A stretch of 64,000 nt of DNA from Halobacillus sp. Marseille-P3879 (GTDB lineage: Bacteria > Bacillota > Bacilli > Bacillales > Halobacillaceae), in the NCBI RefSeq assembly GCF_900240285.1, contig NZ_OESS01000002.1, positions 1,116,001-1,180,000 on the forward strand, given 5' to 3'. Position 1 is the first letter of the stretch; the number at the start of each line of letters is the position of its first letter. Position numbers and translations under genes: made by a program. This document shows, one piece after another, positions 1 to 9,700 of the stretch. A model generated the notes under the pieces. That model saw nothing but the letters and a program-made list of their open reading frames with translations, had not been told where the DNA came from and did not search any database.

Positions 1-606
1 TCTATAATATTGCTGCGGATTTAAATACCTCAAAGCCGTATCTTCGAGCTCCCACTTGATCGTTGAAATTCCAAGTCGATGAGCGAGAGGAGCAAAAATC
101 TCTAATGTTTCATTAGAAATTCTGCGCTGTTTTTCTGAAGGTAAATGCTTAAGGGTCCGCATATTGTGCAGACGGTCAGCTAGTTTAATTAATATAACTC
201 TCATATCTTTAGCCATGGCCACAAACATTTTTCTGTGGTTTTCAGCTTGTTGCGCTTCTTTGGACTTGTATTTGATTTTACCCAGTTTCGTAACTCCATC
301 GACAAGCATGGACACTTCTTCCCCAAACTGCCGCTCGATATCCTCAATAGTGTAATCCGTATCCTCAACTACGTCGTGAAGAAAACCTCCTGCAATTGTT
401 TCAGGATCCATTTCTAAATTAACTAGAATGCCTGCTACTTGAATCGGGTGAATAATATAGGGTTCGCCCGATTTTCGATATTGCTCGCTGTGTGCCTGAT
501 TGGCATACTCAAAAGCCCTGCGGATAAACCCCAGATCTTCATCGTTCATATATTGACGAGCCTGCTCAATCACTTCTTCGGCCGTTAAAATTTTATCCTT
601 CGCCAT
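1..606 (-). CDS. relA: (p)ppGpp synthetase/hydrolase RelA, N-terminal part
   Basis: This is the first 202 codons of a bifunctional stringent-response enzyme that makes and degrades (p)ppGpp; the rest lies beyond base 1. The protein starts [12 protein letters not shown] and runs through the HD hydrolase domain: a HDVVEDT motif near residue 75 and [12 protein letters not shown] near residue 145 are the metal-binding and catalytic signatures of RelA/SpoT hydrolase domains. The ATG at 606 follows an AGGGTG ribosome binding site. The place downstream of recJ and apt is the same as in Bacillus subtilis. The synthetase, TGS and ACT domains cannot be seen here, so synthetase activity is inferred from the family. 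Confidence 0.95.
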   Translation of the reverse strand, partial: MAKDKILTAEEVIEQARQYMNDEDLGFIRRAFEYANQAHSEQYRKSGEPYIIHPIQVAGILVNLEMDPETIAGGFLHDVVEDTDYTIEDIERQFGEEVSMLVDGVTKLGKIKYKSKEAQQAENHRKMFVAMAKDMRVILIKLADRLHNMRTLKHLPSEKQRRISNETLEIFAPLAHRLGISTIKWELEDTALRYLNPQQYYR

Positions 607-715
607 ACAATCACCCTGATTTCTCTTAGCTTCCTAAAAAATGATGGTTATTTTTCATTATCAAAAAAAGACAGTCAAAAGTAAAGAAAAAACGTTTAAA
701 TGAAGAGTTTAAAAC

Positions 716-740
716 AAAAAGCGCCCTGAACCAGGGCACT
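716..740 (-). terminator. Intrinsic terminator after apt
   Basis: On the minus strand a 9-bp stem (AGTGCCCTG with CAGGGCGCT, one G-U pair, loop GTT) is followed by a run of five U. It lies 9 bases after the apt stop codon and separates apt from relA, so relA probably has its own promoter in the 607-715 interval. Confidence 0.8.
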
Positions 741-748
741 CTTTCATC

Positions 749-1261
749 TTAATATTGCATTAACGTCAGGACATCATAACCTTCAAGCTTTTCTCGTCCG
801 TCCAGGTAAGTAAGTTCCACGAGGAAAGCGCATCCTGCAACTACTCCGCCTAGTTGTTCGACAAGATTTATCGTGGCCTCAATTGTACCTCCAGTAGCTA
901 ACAGGTCATCAACAATAAGTACTCTTTGTCCAGGCTTAATCGCATCTTTATGAATGGTTAGAATATCTTTGCCGTATTCTAATCCGTAATCTACTTTAAT
1001 CGTTTCACGCGGCAGCTTGCCTTCTTTACGCACAGGAGCAAATCCGATCTCAAGGGCATAGGAAACAGGACAGCCTACAATAAATCCTCTGGCTTCCGGC
1101 CCTACCACAATATCGATTTCCTTGTCTTTTGAATATTCTACAATTTCATCTACTGCCGATTTAAATGCTTTCCCGTTATCCATCAGCGGGGTAATATCTT
1201 TGAACCGAATACCTTCTTTCGGCCAATCTTCCACGATAGCAATATGCTGTTTATAATCCAT
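749..1261 (-). CDS. apt: Adenine phosphoribosyltransferase
   Basis: Purine salvage enzyme that joins adenine to PRPP to give AMP, in the cytoplasm. The 170-residue length matches the family. The PRPP-binding loop [12 protein letters not shown] lies near residues 114-125, and GPEARGF near residue 54 is the Apt-type signature that sets it apart from Hpt and Xpt. The start overlaps the end of recJ by 11 bases, so the two are likely translationally coupled. Gene order recJ-apt-relA is conserved in Bacillaceae. Confidence 0.96.
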   Translation of the reverse strand: MDYKQHIAIVEDWPKEGIRFKDITPLMDNGKAFKSAVDEIVEYSKDKEIDIVVGPEARGFIVGCPVSYALEIGFAPVRKEGKLPRETIKVDYGLEYGKDILTIHKDAIKPGQRVLIVDDLLATGGTIEATINLVEQLGGVVAGCAFLVELTYLDGREKLEGYDVLTLMQY

Positions 1262-3575
1262 TCAAAACTTCCTCCTTGATCGGCTCACGCTGCTTACTGA
1301 ACCAATCCTTTAGTTCTTTATAAGTAGAATAATAAAGAGCTTGTTCAACCGTAAGCTGCTCTTTTCTTTCCTGGTAAATTTCTGATTCAGTCAAGTCCTT
1401 TTGCTGAGGCTTATTTTCAATCGTCAAAACACCATCTTTTATTTTAACAAAACCAAGCTCAAAAAACACCTGGGAAATAAAATTTACCATATCTGCATTC
1501 CAGCCCTTACGATGAGCAAGCTTTTCACGTTCTTGATTTAAATCAAAGGACTTCCGCTTCATCAGCATACCATAAAACCACTTAAAATGATCTCTTGTAG
1601 GCCACGAGGTAAAGAAAGCACTGTCTGTTACTTGATAGCAGGCATAAATGTTGTCCGGCGCAAGTCTGCGAACAGCGTTTGACAGTTCAGCGAGAGAAGC
1701 AGGGAGATCCATCAGGACAAGACTATGAAGAGGTCCGTTGGCAAGGACGTCTTCCAAATCTTTGTTACTGAAAACAGGCAGGTTGAGTGGCGCAGAATCT
1801 GCTTCGTTAAATGTTAGGGCTACTGCATTATGATCCTTTGGGAAGCTCAGTTTTTTCTCAAGGTGTTTAGACCCTCTGTAATCAAACAGTTGCCATGCTT
1901 CCACTTTTAGATCTTTAACCATTACCTGGACATTTTTCCTTCCATTCCACTCATTTATCCCGAGTTCTCCAATGACCTCAAGCTCAGAGTGCGGAGATAT
2001 CCGAGTGAATAAATCCCCCATTCCAAAGGCAATTCCGTCTAATTTCGAACGTTCTTTTTTAAACAAAAGCTTTAGATGGTTCTGACGGCTGCCGATTAAA
2101 CGAATTTCTTTTGGTTTCTCTTTTATATGAAATAATGGCTTAGGGTTACCCATTCCAAATGGACGAAGCTTATTGACTTCCTGAATTTGTTCCAAAGTTA
2201 TATCTTCTATATTTACTGTCGTTTCTATATCAAGAACTTGCTGGTAATCTTCATCGGATAGCTTTTCCTGGGCTTTTAAGCATAAAAGATTCCGCACGTT
2301 ATCTATATTATCAATATCAAGAGTCATACCAGCAGCCTGAGCATGCCCGCCAAAATGAATAAAATGATCTCTGACTTCCATACAATTTTGAAAAAGGTCA
2401 TAGGCAGCTATACTTCTTGCTGAGCCTTTGGCATATCCCTTTTCCGGATCAATGCCAAGGACGACTGCAGGCCTGTCAAACTGTCTGACTAGTTTTGAAG
2501 CAACGATTCCGAGCACTCCTGAATTCCATCCTTCTTTTGCAACGACAATGACTTCTCCTAAAGGCTGCTCACCACTTACTAAAAGTTCTTCCGCTTCTTT
2601 TGCTGTTTGTGTAACTATTTGCTGCCGTTCTTGATTAAGTGAATTAATCATATTTGCCAGATGCACAGCTTCTTTCGCCTCTTCAGTTAAAAACAACTCT
2701 ACAGCCGGCGAAGCATCCTGCAGCCTCCCGACGGCATTAACGCGGGGACCAATACTAAACCCAATCGTCTCTTCATCCACTTCTCCCTCAATACTGCAAA
2801 CATCCTTCAACGCTTTAAGACCTGCACGATCGGATTGATTTAGCGCCTTAAGACCTAAGTAAACGAGTGTGCGGTTTTCACCTTGAAGTGGAACTAAATC
2901 TGCAATCGTTCCAATTGCAGCCATATCCAGGAGGTGATCAGGGAGTTTTTCCAGGAGCGCCTCGGCAACCTTAAACGCCACCCCGACTCCCGCCAATTCC
3001 TTAAATGGGTAGCTGGGAGAAGTCTTCGGATGGATGATCGCAAAAGCATCTGGCAGGGTTTCCTGAACTTCGTGGTGATCTGTAATGATTAAATCAATTC
3101 CAATCCGTTTTGCCACTTCTGCTTCATGTAAGCCTGCAATTCCGTTATCTACCGTTATGATGACACTGAATCCGTCCTCCGAGGCTTTAAGAAAAGCCGT
3201 CTCGTTAGGTCCATATCCCTCTGTAAATCGATTAGGAATATAGTAATCACATATCGCTCCAGCCTCTCTTAAAGCTTCGACCATTACTGTTGTAGAGCTG
3301 ACTCCATCAGCATCATAATCTCCATATACAAGAATGTGCTCCCCTTGATCAATCGCTGAACGGATTCTTTCTATTGACTCTTTCATTCCATTAAGAAGAA
3401 ACGGGTCATGCAGGTCTTTATAGGTTGGATGAAGAAATCGCTGCACTTCATCTTGATCGGTAATTCCTCTTTTTTTTAGCAACTGAGAGGTTAATGTTGA
3501 AACTCCCGGGAAGCTCTCAGTATCTTCGTCCATCTTACTATATGTAAAATTCCATTTTGCTTTACTTTTTAACAT
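1251..3575 (-). CDS. recJ: Single-stranded-DNA-specific exonuclease RecJ
   Basis: 5'-3' exonuclease on single-stranded DNA, used in RecF-pathway recombination and base excision repair. The DHH domain shows [11 protein letters not shown] near residues 82-92 and ITDHHEV about 75 residues later; the DHHA1 domain shows [11 protein letters not shown]. These provide the metal-binding residues. A roughly 200-residue C-terminal region is the Bacillus-type RecJ extension. I chose the ATG at 3575 (774 aa, starting MLKSKAKW) because AGGGGTG lies 7 bases upstream. The frame stays open to 3629, but that start has no ribosome binding site and would add 18 unrelated residues. The gene overlaps apt downstream and follows the LapA-like gene. 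Confidence 0.95.
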   Translation of the reverse strand: MLKSKAKWNFTYSKMDEDTESFPGVSTLTSQLLKKRGITDQDEVQRFLHPTYKDLHDPFLLNGMKESIERIRSAIDQGEHILVYGDYDADGVSSTTVMVEALREAGAICDYYIPNRFTEGYGPNETAFLKASEDGFSVIITVDNGIAGLHEAEVAKRIGIDLIITDHHEVQETLPDAFAIIHPKTSPSYPFKELAGVGVAFKVAEALLEKLPDHLLDMAAIGTIADLVPLQGENRTLVYLGLKALNQSDRAGLKALKDVCSIEGEVDEETIGFSIGPRVNAVGRLQDASPAVELFLTEEAKEAVHLANMINSLNQERQQIVTQTAKEAEELLVSGEQPLGEVIVVAKEGWNSGVLGIVASKLVRQFDRPAVVLGIDPEKGYAKGSARSIAAYDLFQNCMEVRDHFIHFGGHAQAAGMTLDIDNIDNVRNLLCLKAQEKLSDEDYQQVLDIETTVNIEDITLEQIQEVNKLRPFGMGNPKPLFHIKEKPKEIRLIGSRQNHLKLLFKKERSKLDGIAFGMGDLFTRISPHSELEVIGELGINEWNGRKNVQVMVKDLKVEAWQLFDYRGSKHLEKKLSFPKDHNAVALTFNEADSAPLNLPVFSNKDLEDVLANGPLHSLVLMDLPASLAELSNAVRRLAPDNIYACYQVTDSAFFTSWPTRDHFKWFYGMLMKRKSFDLNQEREKLAHRKGWNADMVNFISQVFFELGFVKIKDGVLTIENKPQQKDLTESEIYQERKEQLTVEQALYYSTYKELKDWFSKQREPIKEEVLNGL

Positions 3576-3631
3576 AAATTCACCCCTGACTAGTCTATTA
3601 TACAAGACGTCATCAGGGGGGGCAAACACGA

Positions 3632-3967
3632 TTAATTCGTTTTTCCGTCTTCATTTCCAACAGCTCTTGCCGTTTCTCTTTTTCTAGAACGACGTGACGG
3701 TGTCTCTTTGGTGTCGGAAGTTTTAGTAGAGCTTAATTGACTTCGCAAGCTTTTATTTTCACGTTTCATCTGATAAAACTTCACGGCTCCAAATGAGAAA
3801 GTGATTAGGCCCCCCATTAAAACAGAGCCCAATATCACTAGAATTAAAGGAGCTTCTCCCGTGCCAAAAAGATAGTTCACCTGTACAGCACCTACGTTAA
3901 TTACAGCAAATATGGCTATTAGAATAGCGATAATAAGTGCAAAAATAAAATAAGTCTGTCCCTTCAA
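3632..3967 (-). CDS. LapA/DUF1049 family small membrane protein
   Basis: A 111-residue protein with two hydrophobic segments (about residues 4-28 and 38-62) and a basic, Ser/Thr-rich cytoplasmic tail rich in KR pairs. This is the layout of LapA-domain proteins (lipopolysaccharide assembly protein A domain, DUF1049), and B. subtilis YrvD sits at the same place before recJ. Gram-positive members make no LPS, and their role is not known. An AAGGAGGGAG-type ribosome binding site precedes the ATG. The gene probably shares a transcript with recJ and apt. Confidence 0.8.
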   Translation of the reverse strand: MKGQTYFIFALIIAILIAIFAVINVGAVQVNYLFGTGEAPLILVILGSVLMGGLITFSFGAVKFYQMKRENKSLRSQLSSTKTSDTKETPSRRSRKRETARAVGNEDGKTN

Positions 3968-4203
3968 TGTTCTCCCTCCTTCTATCTCTTTACTATTATT
4001 TTATACCCTTTTCCTGTTACATTTAACCAAAATCCAAGGGGGAGTGCCTTCATACCTTCATTAGAAAAACTTTTGATTTTGGGTGCACTGAGCGAGAAGC
4101 GGCCACTTCTTACATCGGGCGGGCTCTTTTCTTGACTGAAACAAAATATCCCCGCCTAAACAGATTCTTATCTACAGGATAACAAATGAACGCTGTGAAA
4201 AAT
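3968..4203. other. Intergenic region between secDF and the LapA gene
   Basis: About 240 bases without a coding region. Bases 4081-4150 are GC-richer than their surroundings and hold short inverted repeats (agaag/cttct around 4094-4109) that I cannot assign to a known element. A promoter for the lapA-recJ-apt genes would be expected here, but I see no convincing sigma-A hexamers. Confidence 0.3.
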
Positions 4204-4248
4204 AAAAAAATCAGGCTGTCGAAACTTTATCGACAGCCTGATTTTTTT
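4204..4248 (-). terminator. Strong terminator after secDF
   Basis: A perfect 12-bp stem (tcaggctgtcga at 4211-4222, tcgacagcctga at 4230-4241) with a 7-base loop is flanked by A7 and T7, so it can act in both directions. It begins right at the secDF stop codon. Confidence 0.92.
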
Positions 4249-4249
4249 A

Positions 4250-6523
4250 TTAAACTTGTGGGCCTCCTGTTTTCTTCTTCTTCACATACTCAATAGGTTT
4301 GTTCTTAATATTTCTGCCTCTCCAGACCAGCCACAGCTGAGCAGCAATAAATAATGAAGAATACGTACCGGCAACTAATCCTACCACCAGCGCAAAAGCA
4401 AAGTTAGTAATAGAAGAAGCTCCGAAAATAAACAGCATAGCCGCAGCAAACACAACGGTAATAACAGTATTTAAGCTTCTTGCCATCGTTTGGAGCAGAC
4501 TGTCATTTACGACTTTAGCAAGGTGTCTAAATGATTTGACCTTCTTCTCAAATCTAAGATTTTCTCGAATACGGTCAAACGTCACAATAGTATCATTCAC
4601 TGAATAACCGACAATCGTCAAGATTGCTGCAATTATTGTAATATCAAATTCCAGTCTCGTTATACTAAACAATGCAATAATAAAGAATGCATCGTGTAAT
4701 AAGGCAAGGATTGCTGTTAATGCAAAGAAGAATTCAAATCTAAACGTCACATAGATGATGATTCCAATCGATGCATAAAGCACAGCTAATGCCGCATTTT
4801 TGGCAAGCTCTTGTCCGACCACTGGAGAAACAGTGCTTACGTTTGGACTGCTGCCATATTCTTCAGAGAAATACTCCTGAATTTCAGCAATCTTATCTTG
4901 AGAAAGCTCTGTTTCAAACCGAGTAACCGCGATATCATTATTATCTCCTGAGAGGACGATCTGCTTAGGAGAAACGTTCAACTCATTCTCAAAAGCCTCT
5001 TCGACTTCATCAGGAGAGATGCTCTCTTCAGAAGTAATTTCAACCCGGGAGCCGCTCGTAAAGTCTATTCCTAGATTTAACTTAAAGATGCCCAATGCTA
5101 TGGCACCTGCTGCCAACAATGCTAAAGAAAGAGCAAAGAATTTCTTTCGATGCTTAATAAGATCCAGTTTACGGTTCATGAATTTAGGATCTTCTGTTTC
5201 CCCTTCAGCAAGGGAATGAATTTGATCCTTCTTCACACCAAACCATCCTGGTCTTTTCGTTAAGAAACGGCTCTTCACCCAGAGGCCGAGCAGCAGTCTG
5301 GTCCCGTACACAGCCGTTATAAAGCTGACTAATATACTTACAATTAACATAGTTGCAAAGCCTTTTACAGAGCTTGTACCAAAAATAAAAAGAACCGTTG
5401 CTGCAATCAGAGTTGTAATATTCGCATCTAATATCGTTGCTAAAGATCGCTTATTTCCTGATTTATAAGCAGCCATTATAGATTTGCCTGACTTCAGTTC
5501 TTCCTTAATCCGCTCATAGGTGATAATATTGGCATCCACTGCCATACCGACACCGAGGATTAAGGCTGCTATACCTGGTAATGTCAGCACTCCATTCAAT
5601 AGTTCAAATACTACTAAAATGAGATAAATATAGGCTGACAAGGTGATGACAGAAATTACGCCTGGGAACCGATAGTAAAAAAGCATGAAAAGGAAAATAA
5701 GACCCACACCTATAAAGCCAGCATAAATCGTTTTATCCATCGCTTGTTCTCCAAATTGAGCTCCCACCGAAGTGGAATAGGTTTCTTCCAATTCAACAGG
5801 AAGAGAACCCGCATTTAAAATATCTGCAAGCTGTTGGGCTGACTCCTGGGAGAAATCCCCTTCAATTTGTACAGTATTACTTCTGATTCCTTCGCTTACC
5901 TGGGGAGCGGATACATAAGCAGGGTCCTCAGAACCGTATTCGTCCGCAAAAGAAACCTCTTCATCATAGTCCAGCCAAATCACTAATAAGTTCGGAGGAT
6001 ACACCGCATCCTCAATTGGTTCTTTGTTAGCTATTTCCTGTGTAACATTATAGAATTCAGAAGCACTTTTCACCTCCAGGGAAACGATAGGAGAGTTATT
6101 CTGGTCATAAGTCTGTTGAGCACTTCCTTCTCTGATATCAGAACCATCCATGTATTCGTTACCTTCAACATCACGGAAAGAAAGCTGAGCAGTAGTTGAC
6201 AAAAGCTCTCGCGCTTCCTGCTGATCCTGTACCCCTGCCAGTTGAACACGAATACGATCTCCACTCTCTATGGATATATTTGTTTCGCTGATTCCTAATA
6301 CGTCCACCCGTTCGTAGAGAGATTCAACAGTGGATTCTAATACTTGCTGATTTACTTCCTGATCTTCATCAACGGTTTCTACATCATAAAGAATTTCAAA
6401 ACCACCCTGTAGATCTAAACCAAGATTGATATCTTTTGTTACTCCTGTAACCGTTGTGCCAATCGTAGCTGCTATTAAAATAACGGCTATAAAAAAGGCC
6501 ACGATCCGCCCTCTTTTCACCAT
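4250..6523 (-). CDS. secDF: Fused protein translocase subunit SecDF
   Basis: Membrane partner of SecYEG that uses the proton gradient to pull exported proteins across the membrane. The 757-residue protein joins a SecD half and a SecF half, the fused form usual in Bacillus. SecD features: LGLDLQGGFEILYDV after the first membrane helix, and the conserved stretch GVGMAVDANIITYERIKEEL near its fourth helix. SecF features: LGIDFTSGSRVEI near the start of its half and VGYSVNDTIVTFDRIREN. About twelve membrane helices are expected. I chose the ATG at 6523 because AAGGAGG lies 11 bases upstream; the in-frame ATG at 6547 has no ribosome binding site. Confidence 0.96.
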   Translation of the reverse strand: MVKRGRIVAFFIAVILIAATIGTTVTGVTKDINLGLDLQGGFEILYDVETVDEDQEVNQQVLESTVESLYERVDVLGISETNISIESGDRIRVQLAGVQDQQEARELLSTTAQLSFRDVEGNEYMDGSDIREGSAQQTYDQNNSPIVSLEVKSASEFYNVTQEIANKEPIEDAVYPPNLLVIWLDYDEEVSFADEYGSEDPAYVSAPQVSEGIRSNTVQIEGDFSQESAQQLADILNAGSLPVELEETYSTSVGAQFGEQAMDKTIYAGFIGVGLIFLFMLFYYRFPGVISVITLSAYIYLILVVFELLNGVLTLPGIAALILGVGMAVDANIITYERIKEELKSGKSIMAAYKSGNKRSLATILDANITTLIAATVLFIFGTSSVKGFATMLIVSILVSFITAVYGTRLLLGLWVKSRFLTKRPGWFGVKKDQIHSLAEGETEDPKFMNRKLDLIKHRKKFFALSLALLAAGAIALGIFKLNLGIDFTSGSRVEITSEESISPDEVEEAFENELNVSPKQIVLSGDNNDIAVTRFETELSQDKIAEIQEYFSEEYGSSPNVSTVSPVVGQELAKNAALAVLYASIGIIIYVTFRFEFFFALTAILALLHDAFFIIALFSITRLEFDITIIAAILTIVGYSVNDTIVTFDRIRENLRFEKKVKSFRHLAKVVNDSLLQTMARSLNTVITVVFAAAMLFIFGASSITNFAFALVVGLVAGTYSSLFIAAQLWLVWRGRNIKNKPIEYVKKKKTGGPQV

Positions 6524-6629
6524 ATTTCTCTTTGCCTCCTTCAACATTCAAACACGTGCATATGTATATTGGAATATATTTTCCTTATACAATTCTACTA
6601 CTAATTTTATATTTAACAATCATAAGTTG

Positions 6630-6929
6630 TTACTTAGATGGTTCTGACCCTTGTTTTAAAGCTTCGATCGATGCCATCAAGTCATCGTTTTGATAGGCTT
6701 CCACTGTTATGTAACTTACATATTGATTATTACTTAGATGAAAGACATCCTGAACAACTTCATAAAGTCTTTTCTTAGAATTGTTTTTCCAGATTTTCTT
6801 CAGCATACACTGCCAAACGTCTTCTGCTGTTGCATTTTTATACCCTAACAGCCGGAATTCATTTGCTTTACTGTTAAGAACAGGGTTAATGGCATCCTTC
6901 CACTCATTGACTGGTTTTATTTTATCCAT
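6630..6929 (-). CDS. comN: Post-transcriptional regulator ComN
   Basis: A 99-residue protein starting MDKIKPVNEWKDAI, with KANEFRLLGYKNATAEDVW in its middle. It matches the small ComN/YrzD family, known in B. subtilis to act on comE mRNA stability or localisation and to interact with DivIVA. The ATG at 6929 has AAGGGAG 9 bases upstream. An open frame extends to 7076, but that part overlaps the spoVB start and lacks a ribosome binding site. Location between secDF and divergent spoVB is the same as in B. subtilis. Confidence 0.85.
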   Translation of the reverse strand: MDKIKPVNEWKDAINPVLNSKANEFRLLGYKNATAEDVWQCMLKKIWKNNSKKRLYEVVQDVFHLSNNQYVSYITVEAYQNDDLMASIEALKQGSEPSK

Positions 6930-7052
6930 ATAGAGGCACTCCCTTAAAATATTATAAAAAAGGATCTTGAAGTCCTTGTCATCCCTTGTCCACCTCAATG
7001 CATATAATTCATTGTATATGAATTTTATTCCTTTGAGAAGGCGGATTCCCTG

Positions 7053-8606
7053 ATGACAAAACAAACCTTTCTGCATGGAGCCTTAATATTAGTAGCAGCT
7101 GGTCTCATCACCCGGCTTTTAGGATTTATTAATCGAATCGTAGTCGCCAGAATTATGGGAGAGGAAGGGATGGGACTTTACATGATGGCTCTCCCTACTC
7201 TAATTCTTGTAACGACAATTACTCAGTTTGGCCTTCCTGTAGCCATTTCAAAAAGGGTATCGGAAGCTGAGGCAAATGGCGACGAAACACAGGTCAAGCG
7301 TATTCTGGTTATTTCTTTATCAATAACAGGAAGCTTAAGCCTCATTTTTACTGCTGGTTTGTTTTTATTTGCCCCAATTGTAGCTGAATATTTTCTTACT
7401 GACGCCCGTGCAATGGCTCCATTGCTGGCTGTAACTCCAATAATCCCGATCACTGCTGTTTCTGCCGTACTTAGAGGGTATTTTCAAGGACGGCAGAACA
7501 TGAAGCCGCAAGCTATATCCCAGGTTATTGAACAAATTGTGAGGATTACGACTGTGGCATTTTTAACAAAGCTTTTTTACCCCTACGGAGTTCAGTACGC
7601 AGCGGCAGGGGCTATGATTGCCGTAATCATAGGAGAATTTGTTTCTCTGCTTTATATGACAAGACAATTCGCCCTTCACAAAACTTTCAAATGGAGAAAA
7701 TCGTGGAAAAAGCATATTCAGGAAGGTAAAGAAACGCTGCAGCAGCTAATGACGATTGCTATCCCTACCTCAGGGAGTCGTCTCATTGGGTCGCTCACTT
7801 ATTTTTTTGAACCTATTCTAGTCGCTCAAAGTTTAGCGATTGCAGGTTTAACGGCAGTTGAAACAACTAAGCAATATGGAGGTCTTACAGGTTATATATT
7901 ACCTTTATTGTTTCTCCCTACTTTTCTTACGCATGCTTTAGGCGTATCTCTCGTTCCTTCTATTAGTGAATCTGCTGCAAAAAAACAGTTTGGCACGATT
8001 AACTATCGGATTTTGCAGGCTATTCGATTATCACTCGCTTCAGGTGGCTTGATTACTGTAATCTATGTTCTCTTTCCGGTTGCAACACTGTCAATCGTCT
8101 ATGGTACAGATCAGGGCGGATTTTTGCTGCAATTCATGGCTCCTTTTTTTCTAATGCACTACATACAGACACCGCTTCAAGCAAGCCTGCAGGCATTAGA
8201 CTTGGCTAAATCAGCCATGTGGAACACTTTAATAGGGGCCGCTGTCAAATTTATAGTCCTGGCAGTATTAAGCTCGCAGCCAGAGTTTGGGATTAACGGG
8301 GTAGCCGTTGCTATGGTTGTCGGGAGTGTCATCGTTACTCTCCTTCACCTCTCCGTCTTAGTTCGAGCTACCAGCTTTACTTTTCCTTTCCAAATGCTGT
8401 TTAAATTTTTAACGGTTCTAATTATAACAGCCGGGGCTGGGTATATTTTACACGAACAAGGATATTTTTCTTCCAGCCCACTTGTAGAATTACTGACAAT
8501 CAGTATAGTCCTTGCAGCAGTTTACATTTGTCTTCTGTTCAAACTGAAACTGCTTACTAAAGACGAGTGGCATATGATTCCCTGGAATAAGTTTAGGAAA
8601 AAGTAA
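7053..8606 (+). CDS. spoVB: Stage V sporulation protein B, MATE-like flippase
   Basis: A 517-residue membrane protein of the polysaccharide-biosynthesis/MOP flippase superfamily with about 14 hydrophobic helices. The N-terminus (TKQTFLHGALILVAAG, then LLGFINRIVVARIMGEEGMG) is the SpoVB/MurJ-like signature. In B. subtilis SpoVB is needed for spore cortex synthesis, probably as a lipid-linked precursor flippase. The ATG follows AAGGCGG. It is transcribed away from comN and followed by a hairpin at 8764-8803. Confidence 0.92.
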   Translation: MTKQTFLHGALILVAAGLITRLLGFINRIVVARIMGEEGMGLYMMALPTLILVTTITQFGLPVAISKRVSEAEANGDETQVKRILVISLSITGSLSLIFTAGLFLFAPIVAEYFLTDARAMAPLLAVTPIIPITAVSAVLRGYFQGRQNMKPQAISQVIEQIVRITTVAFLTKLFYPYGVQYAAAGAMIAVIIGEFVSLLYMTRQFALHKTFKWRKSWKKHIQEGKETLQQLMTIAIPTSGSRLIGSLTYFFEPILVAQSLAIAGLTAVETTKQYGGLTGYILPLLFLPTFLTHALGVSLVPSISESAAKKQFGTINYRILQAIRLSLASGGLITVIYVLFPVATLSIVYGTDQGGFLLQFMAPFFLMHYIQTPLQASLQALDLAKSAMWNTLIGAAVKFIVLAVLSSQPEFGINGVAVAMVVGSVIVTLLHLSVLVRATSFTFPFQMLFKFLTVLIITAGAGYILHEQGYFSSSPLVELLTISIVLAAVYICLLFKLKLLTKDEWHMIPWNKFRKK

Positions 8607-8763
8607 AAGGGAACACTACGGCTGTTTTATTCAGCAGGAAAATTTACTCATAAGATTCAGCGAATGGTACGTAGTTAAACACCTAAACTGCTATAATAAT
8701 ACGACAAAACTGCGCTGATTACTCAAAACTTAGATGGTGAGGCTAAAACTGAATAAAGCAAAA

Positions 8764-8803
8764 AATAATCCGAACGATTCTAGTGAAATCAGTTCGGATT
8801 ATT
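8764..8803 (+). terminator. Long hairpin downstream of spoVB, possible terminator
   Basis: A perfect 12-bp inverted repeat (aataatccgaac / gttcggattatt) with a 16-base loop, 158 bases after the spoVB stop codon. The 3' side reads atttatggg with only a weak T tract, so termination is likely but not certain. Confidence 0.5.
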
Positions 8804-8845
8804 TATGGGCAGAAAGGATATATAGCTTCGCTCCATTAACACACT

Positions 8846-8975
8846 ACTGTTGAAGAGGGCACGGGTCTCAGCTTCCTTGGAAAGCAAAGAGTGCTTTCCT
8901 GCGGGATCTTCTTCTCGTGCTGTTCCCACAGGAGGCTTCATATTTTGACTACGCTGATGACCTATTGCCTTGGTT
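8846..8975. repeat. Probable dispersed Bacillaceae intergenic repeat, one copy
   Basis: This non-coding stretch is GC-richer than its surroundings and self-complementary. It has a perfect stem ggaaagca/tgctttcc at 8879-8899, an outer stem gcacg/cgtgc (8859-8863 with 8916-8920), then tcccacaggaggcttc and ttgactacgctgatga. From memory the wording (tttcctgcggg, cccacaggag) resembles intergenic repeats scattered in Bacillus and Halobacillus genomes. Only one copy is present here, so repeat status rests on recognition and not on copies seen. Confidence 0.45.
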
Positions 8976-8994
8976 TACTCACCTCAGGAGATAT

Positions 8995-9645
8995 TTACTT
9001 CATTTCATCCTCGTAATCCATGCATATCTCTCCATTTAAATTAATTGTACAAAGCGAAATTTCCTCTACGCTTTCAATACCTCTCTTGTTCATTTCGTTC
9101 ATTAACCAGTCCTTTGTTTTGTCAATTTGCTTTAAGCCCGCATACTGCACTTGTCCATCTTCGATCAAAACCACTGCGTAATCCGAGGAACCGTCTTCTT
9201 TTTTCTTGAAAACGGATAATTTACCCGATGGTTCCAATACTGCAAAGTCAATGTCTTCTAAATGCTGGACTTCCTGTTCTCTTAACTGGAGCAGTAAATC
9301 GGAAAAATTATACCGCTGTCTTCGCATTTCCTGTTCATCAATTTTTCCATGCTTAATCAATACTGATGGTTTCCCATCAAACCAGTCACGGAACTTTTTA
9401 CTTTTTAAAGATAAGACTGCGCTGACCCACTGGATGGATAAAAGGACGCCCATGGGCACAATAGCCCGCCAGATTGATGAGTCAGGCTTTTCGATTAGAA
9501 AGATTGCAATTTCAGCCAGCATAATAAATACAACTAAGTCCATTACACTTAGTTCACCGATTTCACGTTTTCCCATCATTCTAAAAATGATTAATATAAA
9601 CAAATAAGTGATTACCGTTCGGAGGATCAGTTCAAATATCACCAA
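8995..9645 (-). CDS. DUF421 domain membrane protein (YrbG/YetF family)
   Basis: A 216-residue protein with three N-terminal membrane helices (about residues 3-75) and a soluble C-terminal part. FRMMGKREIGELSVMDLVVFIMLAEIA carries the family signature, and PSVLIKHGKIDEQEMRRQR plus LLLQLREQEV mark the DUF421 soluble domain. YrbG holds the same place near yajC-tgt in B. subtilis; relatives are linked to spore germination or membrane functions, but the role is not settled. The start is TTG at 9645 or GTG at 9642, both behind an AAGGGC-like site at suboptimal spacing. Confidence 0.85.
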   Translation of the reverse strand: MVIFELILRTVITYLFILIIFRMMGKREIGELSVMDLVVFIMLAEIAIFLIEKPDSSIWRAIVPMGVLLSIQWVSAVLSLKSKKFRDWFDGKPSVLIKHGKIDEQEMRRQRYNFSDLLLQLREQEVQHLEDIDFAVLEPSGKLSVFKKKEDGSSDYAVVLIEDGQVQYAGLKQIDKTKDWLMNEMNKRGIESVEEISLCTINLNGEICMDYEDEMK

Positions 9646-9700
9646 TTGCCATCAGCCCTTCTTAAACTCTACATGCTTAAGATGAGCTAACTTTTTGTTT

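Noticed and set aside
6930-7076. N-terminal extension of comN to 7076
   Set aside because: It would overlap the spoVB start, lacks a ribosome binding site, and the ATG at 6929 matches the family start.
8929-9000. Short plus-strand frame after GGAGG near 8931
   Set aside because: The GGAGG belongs to the structured repeat-like sequence and the peptide is short and without pattern.
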